Positions 25,991-39,263 of a DNA stretch of 64,000 bases are shown here, in pieces. Below the pieces are notes generated by a model that saw nothing but the letters and a program-made list of their open reading frames with translations, did not search any database and was not told the origin of the DNA. Position 1 is the stretch's first letter. Each line of letters starts with the position of its first letter. The position numbers and the translations under genes are program-made. The DNA comes from Lingula anatina (Eukaryota; Brachiopoda; Lingulata; Lingulida; Lingulidae). The DNA is taken from positions 581,679-645,678 of the forward strand of contig NW_019773958.1 of NCBI RefSeq assembly GCF_001039355.2, written 5' to 3'.

Positions 25991-28900
25991 NTGCCAAGGT
26001 TTTATCTATTTGACATTTTCCTTTGTGCAAATTTTCTTAGTTTTTGTACACTGATTCTCTTTAGGGAATGTTTAGACTGTTATTCACTGAGAATAAAGCA
26101 GCAGTGTTTGAAGTGTGAATTGAAGTATTGTCCTTTTTTATTAGCACCAGTCTCAGAAATGAGGAGTTACATCTAACATACCATGTATGGGAGGCATAGT
26201 ACCATGCAGGATTTCCAGCAATGAAATTTTTCACTAAAATTACCTAACAACTCACTTTAAAATAATTTTTCCAATGTTTTCTAAGAAGTAATGTACAACT
26301 GAATGCCACAGTTTCACATTGTGCAATATTTATTGCATTTGCCCATCAAGAAATACCAATTATACAAGTGTCATCTAATTTACCTAAAATAGAATATAAG
26401 ACTGTGATCAACTTTTTATAAATAAATTGTACATATCAAATATGATATCAATACACTTACAACAGTAATTCTCCCTTGCCGACTAATGTTGATTGAGGCT
26501 GCTTTTATGTAAATCTTTACTGAAACGTGAGGAACGGACAGTATAATGTAATACTTTTGGCTAATAGAAAATATGAATGACATTTAGAAGTTGTACATAT
26601 TTAATTCCAGTTGTATGTACTGCATGGGAAAACTATGATTATTTTGATAATATAGGCAGGGTATACAGAGCACCAAAGATAAAATATTACAAGATAAAAA
26701 TCACCAACCTAAAAAGTTTTTGGTACAACTCATTTTAAAAGGCTATCAGAACTAATAAAATCTTCCAGGCCAAATTTTGCATAAAGCATACTTGTCTATT
26801 ATGGAAAATGTTATCTCTGGTAAAATTAATGCCAAATTGTAAGAAGCGTTGTCTGCTCTGTAAGCCTTTCAACTGGTATGAATGCAGCTGCAAACACTTC
26901 CCCCGATGACTTGGCAGCACTGTTGTATGCTGAAAAAATCAACACAAAAGCAAATCAACAGACATTTTGGCTCTATTCATTTTATGATATTCAGTAAGAT
27001 CTTACAATGTGCAAATTACAACTCTTCTGAAGGTCAAAGACACAACATTTTTCAACACTGGTGGGCTTAACTGGTTTTTTCGTAATGTGCTGATTTTCAA
27101 TGTTACCTTCCTGCACGTCCTGTAAATGAATGTGTTGATGTCTATAAAACAGGTTCATGCTTGTAGGATGTACTGACGATGCCTCTCTCTCTGCCACCTG
27201 CTTTCTGTGCCAACAGAGTGCTGCTTTCAAAAGGTCTGACAGTTTAGAAAGAATCTCATTTTTTACCCCATGGGTGTCTGAAACCAACACACACAAAGAA
27301 TATTACTGCATAAGTAAACCAACAGAGAAGGGGGCAAATGAAAATTATTCCGCAAAATAACAATTGAACTTGTCAATTTCCAGATTAATATAATAATAAA
27401 ATAATAAAAGTTAATGATGCCATGGAAAGGTGATCAAAACAGTCCTTTCAGCATAGGAGCCAGTTTGCCCAACAACATTATGAAAAATTCTGAAGTATGT
27501 ATTAGTTATCCATACACTAGACCTATCCAGCATTCTGAAGCAACCAGGATGAAAAGTGTGTGCGTGTTTGTGTGTGGTGGTGGGGAGATTCATAGGGGTA
27601 GCCATTGCATACTGAGGCACAGAACCAGCACAATTGTCCAAGATATTTACAAAGTAGTCGATGTTAATATATTACATCCAAATGAACCCACAGTACATGA
27701 TGAACAAGTCACTCCCTGCAATCAAATGTTTATTGCTTCAATGCAAGAATTCCAAAATGAGCTTATGTTCAGGACACAGTGCAGTTTCAATGTTCTAAAC
27801 CAGTTCAGAAACACTTAATTTGCAGATTTGTGTGAATCCCACCACCCACCCCAGTCCAACCATCCACATCTTCCCCCCAACAAGCAATCTGAGCAGTGCC
27901 TTACCCAATCGTCCACAGAAGTGCCCAGGCTCCGAGCTGTCATGCAAGTATTGGTAGTCTAATGTTACAGTCCCGGAAGACAGATTCAGAGTCTCTGATT
28001 TACCTAACAGTGAAAGAAGAAGACAATCGCATTAATCACAAAATCTTCCAATATTGAAAGGTAAACAAGATGAAGGGCCTGAAATATTTACAAGACATGG
28101 TTTTGCTTGTCATTTTTGATAATCACAACATTACTTATTTCAATAATGCTATTGGCATACAGTTTTATTTTTTGATGTTCATTGAGATGACCACAAACGT
28201 AAGTGACAAGAAAAGCTATGCTGAATCAATTCATAGATTAATCTAACACTTCTATTGCTTCACAATATGCTTAAACAGACCAAGATGTATGCACAAACTC
28301 TACATAAATAATACTCTTCACAGATTCATAAAAAATGTTAGCAAATAAGTTTATAATTACAGGTTATAAATATAATTGCCCACAAACACAAAAAGCAGAC
28401 GGGTTTTTTTAATATTCTTGGAAATCGATATTAAGCAGCTGATAACTGTTTGCAGTAAGATACATGTTTAACAAGGCCATCAACCTGACTTGTCTTAATC
28501 ATTAGGGCAGTGTGTGTGTGTGTGTGTGCGTGTGCGTGCGCACGGGCATGCATGTGTGACTTGTGAGATTAATGCTCATGCTTCAAGGATTGAATATTAA
28601 ATGGCTTTATAGATTTTTGAAAATTTGCGAGAGCAACTGTGTTGCTGCACTTTTAATTTAATCAGGTTTATAGGCTTCTAAATTTGTTTATCTAAACTAG
28701 CTAAACAAAGACAATAACATTTTTTTCATCAACTCCCAAGAAATGCAAGTAGGTAAAATAAGGTGGAGTTATGATGCTATTGCAATTTAAGTGGGAAAGC
28801 ACACCTCATTAAGATTCCTCAACATGACTATTCCTCCAAGGACAATTGGACCTGTGCACAGTGTACACGAGTGCAAACAGACAACGCTATGAAGATGTGG

Positions 28901-29500
28901 TTTGCCATGAGATGTTGTTAAACAACTATGCCAAACTTTCCTTTTTTTATATACTTCTAATGCCAAATGAAAACATCTCTAACCAATCTGGAGAGAGGAT
29001 GATAACTTCTGCCTTGTTGTTCAGTCATCCTATGAGTTTCAGTACATATTATATTCAATTTTGGCCAAAAATTGCATGCAACAAGAATATCTCAGGCTGC
29101 AGATCTAGACAGTGTTCTGTATTGTATCTCTCAGACCATTAGTTTTGCTACATATGCCACAGCAGTATTGATCATACTGACACAATGGCAATAATCAGTT
29201 ATGACTAAATGCATATGTGGTAACATGTTACCACTGAAGTCTTGCTGCAAAACCAATAACAAGAAAGGATTACCATTTGTGGCCAAACTCGACAAAACCT
29301 GCAAATGTTTGTTGTCTGTAAAAGAGTTCAGGAAAAGAACTTTCCCTAATATCACAGTCCTTTATAATTTTATTTTGTTTTTGATGTGTTTTCCTTTTGC
29401 CTATACTCATGTTACTCTCGCCCACACTTGAGATTAAAATGCAGTCTGTTTCATCAGTTTCTTTAGTACCATTCAATAAAATCTTTCCATTCTCACATTC
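24969..29500 (-). CDS. Unidentified multi-exon gene, 3' part
   Basis: I do not recognise the family. Exons supported by splice sites and phase, in coding order: one ending at 29274 (open back to about 29500; contains SSFPELFYRQQTFAGFVEFG), 28925-28805 (CLTTSHGKPHLHSVVCLHSC), 28003-27905 (LDYQYLHDSSEPGHFCGRL), 27277-27107 (VKNEILSKLSDLLKAALCWH) and 26929-26826 (SSGEVFAAAFIPVERLTEQ, then stop TAA). The last two recur at 25420-25250 and 25072-24969 because of duplication 1. Phases agree at three junctions. 28805 to 28003 do not agree, so a small exon is probably missing between them. An upstream exon may start at 30391, copied at 29629. The gene is convergent with NCX. A true coding gene is likely; its function is unknown. 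Confidence 0.5.
25991..25991. other. Assembly gap base (N) between identical copies
   Basis: A single N precisely at the junction of duplication 1. It marks a contig join. Confidence 0.95.
25992..27847. repeat. Direct duplication 1, copy 2 (1,856 bp)
   Basis: Second copy of 24135-25990. It continues without a break into unique sequence at 27848, so this copy is contiguous with the upstream exons of the minus-strand gene, while copy 1 is contiguous with the NCX 3' flank. Confidence 0.95.
28507..28560. repeat. TG-rich microsatellite
   Basis: Interrupted (TG/CG)n run in an intron of the unidentified minus-strand gene. Confidence 0.85.
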
Positions 29501-29705
29501 AGCCCAAGTGTTTGGTTCATGTTACTTATCGAGTGTTTTCACACACACAAAATAAATTTGTTTTGTGCAGCATTGAGGGATTATTGCCTATCCTCTGTAG
29601 CCCACAACTATATAATACTTCATCCTGAGACAAAAACCATAAAACACAAGTATACTTTCTCACCCCGTCTGACAAAATTATCTTTTGTAATCATATCCCT
29701 CTTGC
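28945..29705. repeat. Direct duplication 2, copy 1 (about 761 bp)
   Basis: Matches 29707-30466 at a 762-base offset with scattered differences, including AATGCCAAATGAAAAC versus AATGCCATATCAAAAC, AGTGTTC versus AGCGTTC, and small indels. Near-identity with a few substitutions, meeting at an N, fits two haplotypes of one locus placed in tandem. Confidence 0.9.
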
Positions 29706-29706
29706 N
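29706..29706. other. Assembly gap base (N) between allelic copies
   Basis: A single N at the junction of duplication 2, the same pattern as at 25991 and 59791. Confidence 0.95.
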
Positions 29707-30466
29707 TTTTATATACTTCTAATGCCATATCAAAACATCTCTAACCAATCTGGAGAGAGGATGATAACTTCTGCCTTGTTGTTCAGTCATCCTATGAGTT
29801 TCAGTACATATTATATTCAATTTTGGCCAAAAATTGCATGCAACAAGAATATCTCAGGCTGCAGATCTAGACAGCGTTCTGTATTGTATCTCTCAGACCA
29901 TTAGTTTTGCTACATATGCCACAGCAGTATTGATCATACTGACACAATGGCAATAATCAGTTATGACTAAATGCATATGTGGTAACATGTTACCACTGAA
30001 GTCTTGCTGCAAAACCAATAACAAGAAAGGATTACCTAAACATTTGTGGCCAAACTCAACAAAACCTGCAAATGTTTGTTGTCTGTAAAAGAGTTCAGGA
30101 AAAGAACTTTCCCTAATATCACAGTCCTTTATAATTTTATTTTGTTTTTGATGTGTTTTCCTTTTGCCTATACTCATGTTACTCTCGCCCACACTTGAGA
30201 TTAAAATGCAGTCTGTTTCATCAGTTTCTTTAGTACCATTCAATAAAATCTTTCCATTCTCACATTCAGCCCAAGTGTTTGGTTCATGTTACTTATCGAG
30301 TGTTTTCACACACGCAAAATAAATTTGTTTTGTGCAGCATTGAGGGATTATTGCCTATCCTCTGTAGCCCACAACTATATAATACTTCATCCTGAGACAA
30401 AAACCATAAAACACAAGTATACTTTCTCACCCCGTCTGTAATCTTTTGTAATCATATCCCTCTTGC
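29707..30466. repeat. Direct duplication 2, copy 2
   Basis: Allelic copy of 28945-29705. It differs by a 5-base insertion (TAAAC on the plus strand, near 30029) at the place where copy 1 has a splice donor for the minus-strand gene, so the two alleles would not splice identically there. Confidence 0.9.
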
Positions 30467-33257
30467 CACATACAAATCAAATTAAACAGATATTTAACAC
30501 AAAGAACAACTGCACGGATCACCGAGACATGCATAAAGCTGTGTTACAAAATGGAGCTTAGGTTCATCTTAATGGAAGTGCATCACAACTTGAGAGAAGT
30601 CCTTGGCATTTTTTCCAGACTAAATCAGGATTATGTAAGTGCAAATGCAGACCCAGCAAAGTAATTTTATTGTCATTGCAATAAAAGTAAAAAATGAAAC
30701 TATTCCCATGTCATTTTTCTCTGCTATCAGTGGTCATCAATTGCCTTCCCATCCATTTGTGTATCACATCATGAAAGTACAAATGTATGAGTAAAGGGGT
30801 GCTTACAGGATGCAGCAAAAGGTTAATTTACCTTTTCACTTTTCATCCCCAACAACAACATAACAGTTAGGCCACTGTTTGATTATATGTTTTATAGTCA
30901 TATCTAAGAAGTGGCAATGTTGACGTCGCAATGTACGTAGCCACACATCATCAAGTGATTAAAATTTGCAGGAACAGTTATTTTGTTTCCTGGTTCACAG
31001 CCTTTTATCTATATATTTAAATGAGTCATATCAAATAGCTTTTATTATTCTTATTTATAGTTACACACCTCTGTATTATCTAACAGATCTGCATAATTCC
31101 CCCTGGAGTAAACATTACAAAATAAGTATAGAATTTCTTTGACACTGCTGTCAACTGAGCCTAAAATCAATGTGGAATTTTAATTTTATTTCTATGCTAA
31201 CTGAAATCAGTTCACAAACATGAAAAAATATATAGCATAAAAACAGCACAAGCAATAAAAACAGAAAGACATAACAGACATTTTTATGGAGATGTGATGT
31301 CATTTAATTGTTGGAGTCGACTACGCTACCAATCATACTGTGTATATGTCTCCTCAACAAGAATATAATGAAGTACTGTTCAAAAGATTTCTGTTCCTTG
31401 TAAATACATATATATCATATTTCTAGTCCTTAATTCAGTTTACTGTTAGTTCCTCTGGTTACATTTATACTCCAATTTATCAGATTGTTTCAATAAATGT
31501 CAGTTACGTATAGCTGGTAATTGGACTGAAATATCCCAGCCAAATTCTTATTGGCAAAATTTATTCACAGCACATCAATATTTGTCACAATGCAGAAATA
31601 GTTCAAAAACCACAACCTTATAGGAGTTTTACAATTCTCAGTGGGATTATTCATTTCTGTGACATTTCCAAAGCTGCATGCATTTCCACAAAAAAAAAAA
31701 AAAAAAAAAAAATTGGTGAAATTTAACTAGTCGCTATTGTTTTGAAAAACTTGATTTATGTTCTGAGGATGTCCTACCAATCCTTATGATGTCACACCAA
31801 TTCTGACACTGTCATACCAATCAGCCTTGGATTTTACAGATATTGTACATAAATCAAAAATGCAGGGAAAAATGATGGAATTAGCATGGATGATAAGTTA
31901 CCAGAGGCTAAAAGTAGAACATTCCCTTGTCATAAACAGTTCAAAAAGTTGCCAATAGCTGAATCAAATCCAAGATACTCAATTTTACCAATACTTCATA
32001 TAGTTGACTCAAAATCTGAGACAGTAAAGATTTCAATGACAAAGATGCCAAAGAGCCCAGCTTTCTCACCTTAGTTTTTATAAAATAGTAAAACGGTGAC
32101 TGTCATTTGCTTCAAAATCTATGCCATGCCTTAGATAAACTTGTATCATCACCAATGACCAAAAATTAAGATAAACAAAACCACACAGTCATTGAGCAGT
32201 ACATTAAGCACTTGCAAAATGAAAAAAATTGAAAATAATGACAAGTAAATGGCTATGACCAGCAAGAATTTCACTTGGAGACCCCATTAATTGCACCAGA
32301 ATTGCCATTAAAAATAGCTGTTCATGACAGACTTACAGCCAGATGCACCTATTTTCACCTCAGCAACTGTCACCTGTCACCTTTATATTCTGAATACACA
32401 GGTTACTAGCTGTATATAAAAATATCAAAGCAAGATCAGTCAGGTGAATTTTTTACAAACAGTTAAAAATAATTTCCCAAAACAACTTTGATACTTTCTG
32501 AAACATAAGTAAATAACTCACCAATTTGACTATAATTTTGATTTGACAGCTTGCTGGCATAGTAAAAATGTTAGATCCGTTTTGTGCGACAATATGTTTA
32601 TCAAAAATTTTAGACCAAATGTGCGGGTATGAAACAGAGTCCACACCAAAATATAAATGGAGGACAAAAGGCAACACCATAATGGCATAACTACCATATC
32701 CTGCTCTTTGTCAGCAGCCAGGTTGTAGATAGGTTTCGTCAGAGATAACTTAATTTTTGTCTTTGGCAAGCTTCAATTTTGTATCAAGATTTTTGAATTT
32801 TTGAAGCCTGTTAATCAGTATTATCTCCTACTACCCTCAACTGAAGACATCACTGATGATAGAATAAAATGACACTCCCCTTCAGGGTCCCACCAATAAT
32901 CAGCAACATCACTAGGCATCATGAATATTTAATTAGGCACGTTTGGCAATCTACATTCAACTAGTATTGCCTTGATGTTAAGAATTTTTGAGGGGCTTAA
33001 AAATCATGCTCATCCTTCATGTTGAATAATCCACTAGTTTAGCAGATGTAGCATTGTTCCAATACACCAAAAAGGTAACAAGAAGAAAACGGATGAACAA
33101 GCTAAAAGCACAAGTTGTGACAACCATTATTTTCATCCACAGATTTACTGGTTAAAAGATATAATTCTATAACTAATGTCAAAGATTGTTACTGACTGAA
33201 ATTATTATAATTGTTAGAAGCATTAATTAATTTTGGGGCAATAAACCAAGACCTTCA
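30467..33257. other. AT-rich sequence with no confident gene
   Basis: No recognised gene. It should contain the DPH6 3' UTR and flank, and possibly 5' exons of the unidentified minus-strand gene. One open stretch on the minus strand near 32525-32690 ends at a good donor (TTG followed by GTGAGT) and could be an exon, but I cannot link it. A poly(A) tract lies at about 31689-31711. Confidence 0.5.
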
Positions 33258-36200
33258 TTAATAAAAAGAATTAAAACTGCCATAAACAAAAACATCAAGT
33301 GCAAAAAATGTGTGTTTTGCAAAGTTTTCAATTTTTGGTAAATTATGTGAATCACTGTGTGCACAATTTTCAAAAGTTTCTGGTGACATATGTAATAAAT
33401 AAAATTCCTCACATATCCAGTTCTGTGTCACTGCATTAGCTTGGACCTGCCACTCCACTAACACATCTCTGGGTAGTGCTGGTATCACAGCATACACAGC
33501 CAGAACTGGGGGCAAGTCTTCTTCTCCAAAGCAGTCTGGCTGCAGACAGATACACAATGGCTTTATAATTCAATGACAGAGTGCAAGACTTTCTTTTTAC
33601 TGTTTTGAATAACTTCAAGTGATTAACATTTTAACTTTCATTATTTTTTCTCAACTAAGAGTATATTTTCACATGCTTAGCCTTGATGCATTCACCCAAG
33701 AAAATACTTCAAACTGTTGATTACAATTTTAAGTTGTAATTCAATTGCAAATGTAAACGTAAAAATGTCAATAACTATTCAACTATTCTTTACAGATCAA
33801 CATACAACAGTGTCATATTCTAAGTGTACCTGAACTCTTGCAAGAGCTTTATTCCACTCTCTTTTAGCCACAGGAATACACCTCTCATCAAAAACATAAC
33901 ATACAGCCATACGGACATTGCACAACTGCAGCCCTTCTCCCATGGCCATTAGCACTCGCTCAACATGTCTGAGAGTCAAGCGGCACTGGGGGAGTATCCC
34001 GCCATCTATAACCTGCATGGTGGCAGGTACAAGGGGAATTTGACCGGCAACATATACATCATTCCCAAGCTGTAAAAGAGAAGTAGAACTTTTATCCAAC
34101 TAACTGAAAATACATCAAAGTATGTGCACTGAGGTTATATATTTGTGTTGCCTTTCAAAAAAGTTGTAGTTTTCTTTCAACCAGTACATTAAAGCAATAA
34201 AGCAAATTCTTTGCATTTAGCAAGAAAACATAGTCTAACAATTTCAGTATTCTTTCTGGACATATTAAAACCTTACAGTTTTCTTAAATAAATAAAGTTG
34301 TATCTAATAAGGACAGAACCAAATCAATGTGTATGTTTACCTTGACTGACTGACTGTAGGGCCCTATATTTGCTGGAGCCCAGTGTGAGAGGCCCTGGAC
34401 ATGCATTGTGTGTCTTAACAGTGGTTCAGAGGCATTTCTGTATCCAATACAGTCTACCTGTATGATGACATCTTGGGGAAGATTAGCTTGAACACAGACC
34501 CTTAACCAAAAAAAAAAAATATTTCTTATTCTGGATATATTTTCTATACCCTTTTACATGCTTAATTCCATGCATGTTCTCTTGATCATTGCTAAAGGCC
34601 ATAATAGTAATATTAACAGATTTTTCACATTTTCTGTATATTTCAAAGTGTGGTTCATTAAAAACAGACTAAGCTACAGACATCATTTTTCTTTTATAAA
34701 AATGTTGGTTAAATTAGGTAGATTCCACGGGTTCTGATATTAATGAGCTAAGGATATAATTGCCACCCACACCCTGTCCCACATCAAATTTCCTCTATTT
34801 CATTAACCATATACATGTAGCTTCATCATACGACACAATGCCAAGGTACCAGCATTCACTACGTATACAAGCAGTTGATTTGGTATGTGATAAGAGAATT
34901 AACTTGCATCTCTCAAACGTATTCCATATAAAACAATGATTCTCATTCCAAATGGTAAGTAAGTTATATAAATGGAAAAAATTTCTTTTATTATCTATGG
35001 AGGCGTTCACAATCATACTAACATACTAGTTACTTAAAACTAACTCCATGGGGACTCTCACTGAATGCCATCAGATTAATATGTCTCCTCTTGTTTCCAA
35101 TATACCATTATAATCATCTGCTTTTCTGTATTTTACTCAAAGGCAGGAGGAGGCACGTTAAACTTTTAATCTGATTTCATTCGGCCAGAGTCCTGGAGGA
35201 GTTACTTTGAACAACATAGTATGATAGCTTCACTGTGAATACACCCTGTGCATGTGTAAATCTAGCTTTTTTTTAAATGTATCAGTCGTCCTCATGAATG
35301 TACTCACCTTGCAGGTGGATTTATATCAAAATATTTTCTGTAGACAGAATTTATCCTGGCAAAATCTGGCATGTTTTGGACATAGAGGTGTAACACAACT
35401 AAGTCGCTCATCACAAGATCGTGCTCGGAAAGCAATGCTGAAATGTTAAAGGTAAATTCAAGTTTATAATAACATACATATCAATGCATGTATCAAGCAA
35501 AATGAATCATCATCTAAAAACTCTATTTTTATGAAATCTGATATTAGGTTCTATTTTTATAATTTTCTTTGGGCTTGCTAAAACACAAAATTATTAAAAT
35601 GATGTCATCTAACATTAATACTTGTAAGCAACAAAAATGAAACATTTTTTTTAATGATCCTTTACAAACAAGTATCTGCTTTGGTACCTTTTAGCCTTTC
35701 CATTGCCTTGTAGGTGATATCTTCAATAGTCTGATTCAGCTCTGCCTTCTTTCCACAAACACCAGTTATATAGATATGACCACTTTTACTTTTTGTTACC
35801 ATTTCACTTGACTCTACATTGAGGAAAAAGGGACGTCTTATGAGATAATAAAATAAGTTTAAACCATTCATTCCTTTGAACTTATTTTTTATATTATCAT
35901 TTTCCAAAAATGGTACTGGTACTGCAAATCAGAAAAAAAACAAACAAAAAAGGTGGCTTAATCAGGAGGATTAAAATATGTGCACTCTGATAAAAACATA
36001 AATGCATTAGTTAAAAGCAATGTTCTTAAAGAGAGAACAGGATGATAAACAGTTATTTGCCTACATTCCTTTATCTAGGAAATATATCAAATGTAAAATG
36101 ATACCATAATTACCAGCTAAGCACTCTGCACAACCCTCTGTAATAGATTTTCTTGTTGGTGTGCAACTGGAATTCTCTGGTAAATCAGCCAGTTCTTCCT

Positions 36201-39200
36201 CAGTGAAAAGTTCTTGGAGTGTCTGAGAACTCCTTTTAACAGGAAGATTGAGTAATTCTTTCAATGTAGAATCTGTAAAAACCTGAATAGCAAAATGATT
36301 CCATTTCTATCATTGCAAACTTTAAAAATAAATATACTTATTTGTATTTAACCAGATTAAGAATGGAAATCTGAAAACAATACTATGTGTTTATTTTGTA
36401 CTACAATGTGGGTCATACCAGATTTCAGTTTATTATTTATGCTGATGCTACTACAGGTGAATAAGATACAGCAAAAAGAGAAAATGATGCATCACTACAA
36501 TGTGAACTTCATGCTTAGTTAAAAATGCAAATAACTTACCTCTTGTTTATCTTCTAAATGCATTCTTCTGAGATTGAGGTAGCCAACTGGAGCAAAGGCA
36601 TCATCAGAATGAATAACAGTCTCTGACTCATCTCTAAAAAAACAAATTTATCATCCATTGGTAGCTCTCAAAAATATATAAATTGTGTTACAGAACTACT
36701 GTGATTGAATACCTTAGCCTACTATGTTATAAACATATAAAAGCATAACAACACAAAAACTGGCTTTGCATAATAATAATCATATCATTCCACTTAGCAA
36801 TACTTACATAATAATCCTCTTTTTAAACATAGGGCAATCTAGGGTGAAGGTTTCATATTCTCCCCCCTCTCCACAGACATTTAGTCCATACTTCTCCTCC
36901 TGGTTAGAAATAAAAAAGTAAGAGATTATTTCTATCTCCCTACAATGGTTTTGGAAGACTTTGAGATTTACTGGGGAAAATAATTACAATCAACTGTGAT
37001 GCTATTCATAAATTTATCAGAGGTGTAAAATGATTCTTATTGTAATTCATGCATACAAGATACAAGAAAAATACCACATAAAAAGAAGCATAAAATGCAA
37101 TTAACTTGACTTAATGTCGATCATTGTGAAAAACAATTGTAATGTGGATTTACCATCTTCAGCATGTGGGGGTAAATATCTTCAATTGATTTTCCCAAGT
37201 GCTCTGAAGGAGTAAGACCTAAAAAGATTGTTTTCATTGTCAAAATAATAATAATAACAACAATTTAAAATTATTGGGATAAAATGAGTGAAAGAAATCC
37301 CTGTTGATGCACTGGTACAATTGTAATAATTTATATTAATTCTCTAAAATCAGAAATACAAATAAAATATGAAATAATCAGATCTGACATGAAAACAGAC
37401 TTCTCTTACCAGGAGATTGAGGAAGTTTTCAAATTTCATAATTGAAAAAGAAAAAAAAAATTTCTCAAACTCCAAGTACAACTTTCAGTTACCTAGTGTA
37501 GCTACTTTGATGATCTGTGCTTTAATCTTGCAGCCTATCATCTCCTGCAGTAGTTCCTTTTGATCTCGTCTCCATAGGTAACCCAGGGAAGTTAGGCCCA
37601 GCCTTGAACACCTGGAAGATGGAATTGAACCAAACTGTGAACAGAAAGGTGTCTTCACATCAAGATTAATTTAGACCGAGAAAGGACTTGATTGCATCTT
37701 GTGATATAGCCAGTTGGCCACATTATATCACACAGTATTCTGAATACAGCATAAATATATAATCAAGTTCACAATGGAAATAAATAAGAAAGCTAAATGC
37801 TCACTGGTAGCACCTACAGTTGAAGTTAACAAAGTGACCCACATTGAACCTTAGAATTCAACACCATTTTGTTTGACAATCTTAGTTAGCCTAAAAGTGT
37901 TACAACAACCTGTTAACTATTTTATCTGAGATGTTATACTTACACATTTTCTACTCTCACTCTCTGGTAATCAGACAGGATTGCTCCTACTGACACAGCT
38001 TCCACTGTTAACTCGTCCTTGAAATATACAGCAAGTTGATCAAGTGACTTGTTATTTTAATCTTAACATGATATTTCTAATATTGGGATTTCATTTACAT
38101 TTTAATAAGCAACTAATCTGGCTGAATCCAAAATTTAGAAGATTGCTACAGGAGAATAATGGCTGACGTGAATTGCATTGCATTGATAAGGTTGCTACAT
38201 TAAATTTTTTATTCATAAAATCCAGTAAAGTGCACCTTAAAAATCCCTTCAGATTTTCTAACAATTACTTTATACATTAATGTATCTTATGTGGTCAGTA
38301 ATACCTCCTTTACCTTTATTTGCTTCAGCAATAAATAAAGATCCTCTACTTCATCTGCATCATGAGGCAAGTAGTCTTTTCCTTGTACAATGGACCTGCC
38401 CTCTATAGTTCTCCTATAAAGAGGCAGTCCCATGGCATTGGCATACAGATCTATGGCATGGTGACCCACTGTCTGGTACATGTAACTGTCCAGCTCATCT
38501 GAACATTTGAAAACATTACAGAAAATGAACGAAGGCATGGCATATCATGAACTAGACTAACCATTGTAATGCTTTGAAACTGGTATTTACTCTTACCTAC
38601 AAACCTAGATCTTTATTTCCAATGTTTGAATCAGTTACAAAATGTATATGTAAAATGGTCTGTTTCAAACATTCTGTACAAACCTTTGTCCTTGGGTTTC
38701 AGATTGGCAAGTGCTACAATTTCATGCCCCTCTATAATACATTGCAGCATATTATAGCAGCTGTCCTTACCACCACTGGAAAAAATGTTTTCTTTACATT
38801 ACTTTACATGATAATACATCTAAAACATTTATCTAAAACATTTATAGAGCAACTAGTTACCCCATATTATATATTATTCAACATAATTACTTTGTAAAAT
38901 AATATATATCATGTAATTTCCTAAAAATTGATCACTAAATTCCACCCTCAAGTAACACATAGTATAATGGCATACTCTCCAGAGGCGTGAAACCAATTGG
39001 GCTTGAAGAAGTTTTTTTATAATACCGAGAAAGAGTTGCTGACATGTTTCTAACTTCATAGTAGATTTAATACTTATAGGTCTACTCTTGTTTACAGTGT
39101 ACAAATGACAACCGCGTTGACTACAGTATTTCATTTATTATTATTTTTTTCATTATTTACATCAGGTCACTTAACTTTTCAGTCATATATGCCCTTCTTA

Positions 39201-39263
39201 AATTTTGCCCACAAAGCTACAAACTAAGTTATTTTATTACCTTATTAGCGCCACAACGCGCAT
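33258..39263 (-). CDS. DPH6: DPH6 diphthine-ammonia ligase fused to RidA/YjgF-like domains
   Basis: Catalyses the last step of diphthamide synthesis on elongation factor 2: ATP-dependent amidation of diphthine. Fourteen exons on the minus strand: 39263-39241, 38775-38684, 38498-38314, 38017-37944, 37611-37493, 37218-37154, 36899-36808, 36633-36540, 36282-36114, 35921-35688, 35437-35308, 34500-34341, 34069-33830 and 33539-33258. The coding sum is 1,959 bases, giving 652 residues plus stop. Residues 1-250 hold the PP-loop SGGKDS (split across exons 1 and 2), DELDSYMYQTVGHHAIDLYA, DADEVEDLY, GAILSDYQRVRVENVCSRL, HLGKSIEDIYP and VCGEGGEYETFTLDCP. After an acidic linker of about 60 residues come two RidA-like units, with VCGKKAELNQTIEDITYKA and, later, WAPANIGPYSQSVK and DVYVAGQIPLVPATM. 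Human DPH6 (267 residues) lacks this C-terminal part; fungal Dph6 has it. The ATG is confirmed by the PP-loop split. Confidence 0.95.

Noticed and set aside
24135-27847. Biological tandem gene duplication
   Set aside because: The copies appear identical and meet at a single N, so an unmerged contig overlap is the simpler explanation.
31886-32074. Plus-strand open frame with coding-like composition
   Set aside because: No matching splice partner, no family, and stops directly upstream. It is probably chance in a non-coding stretch.
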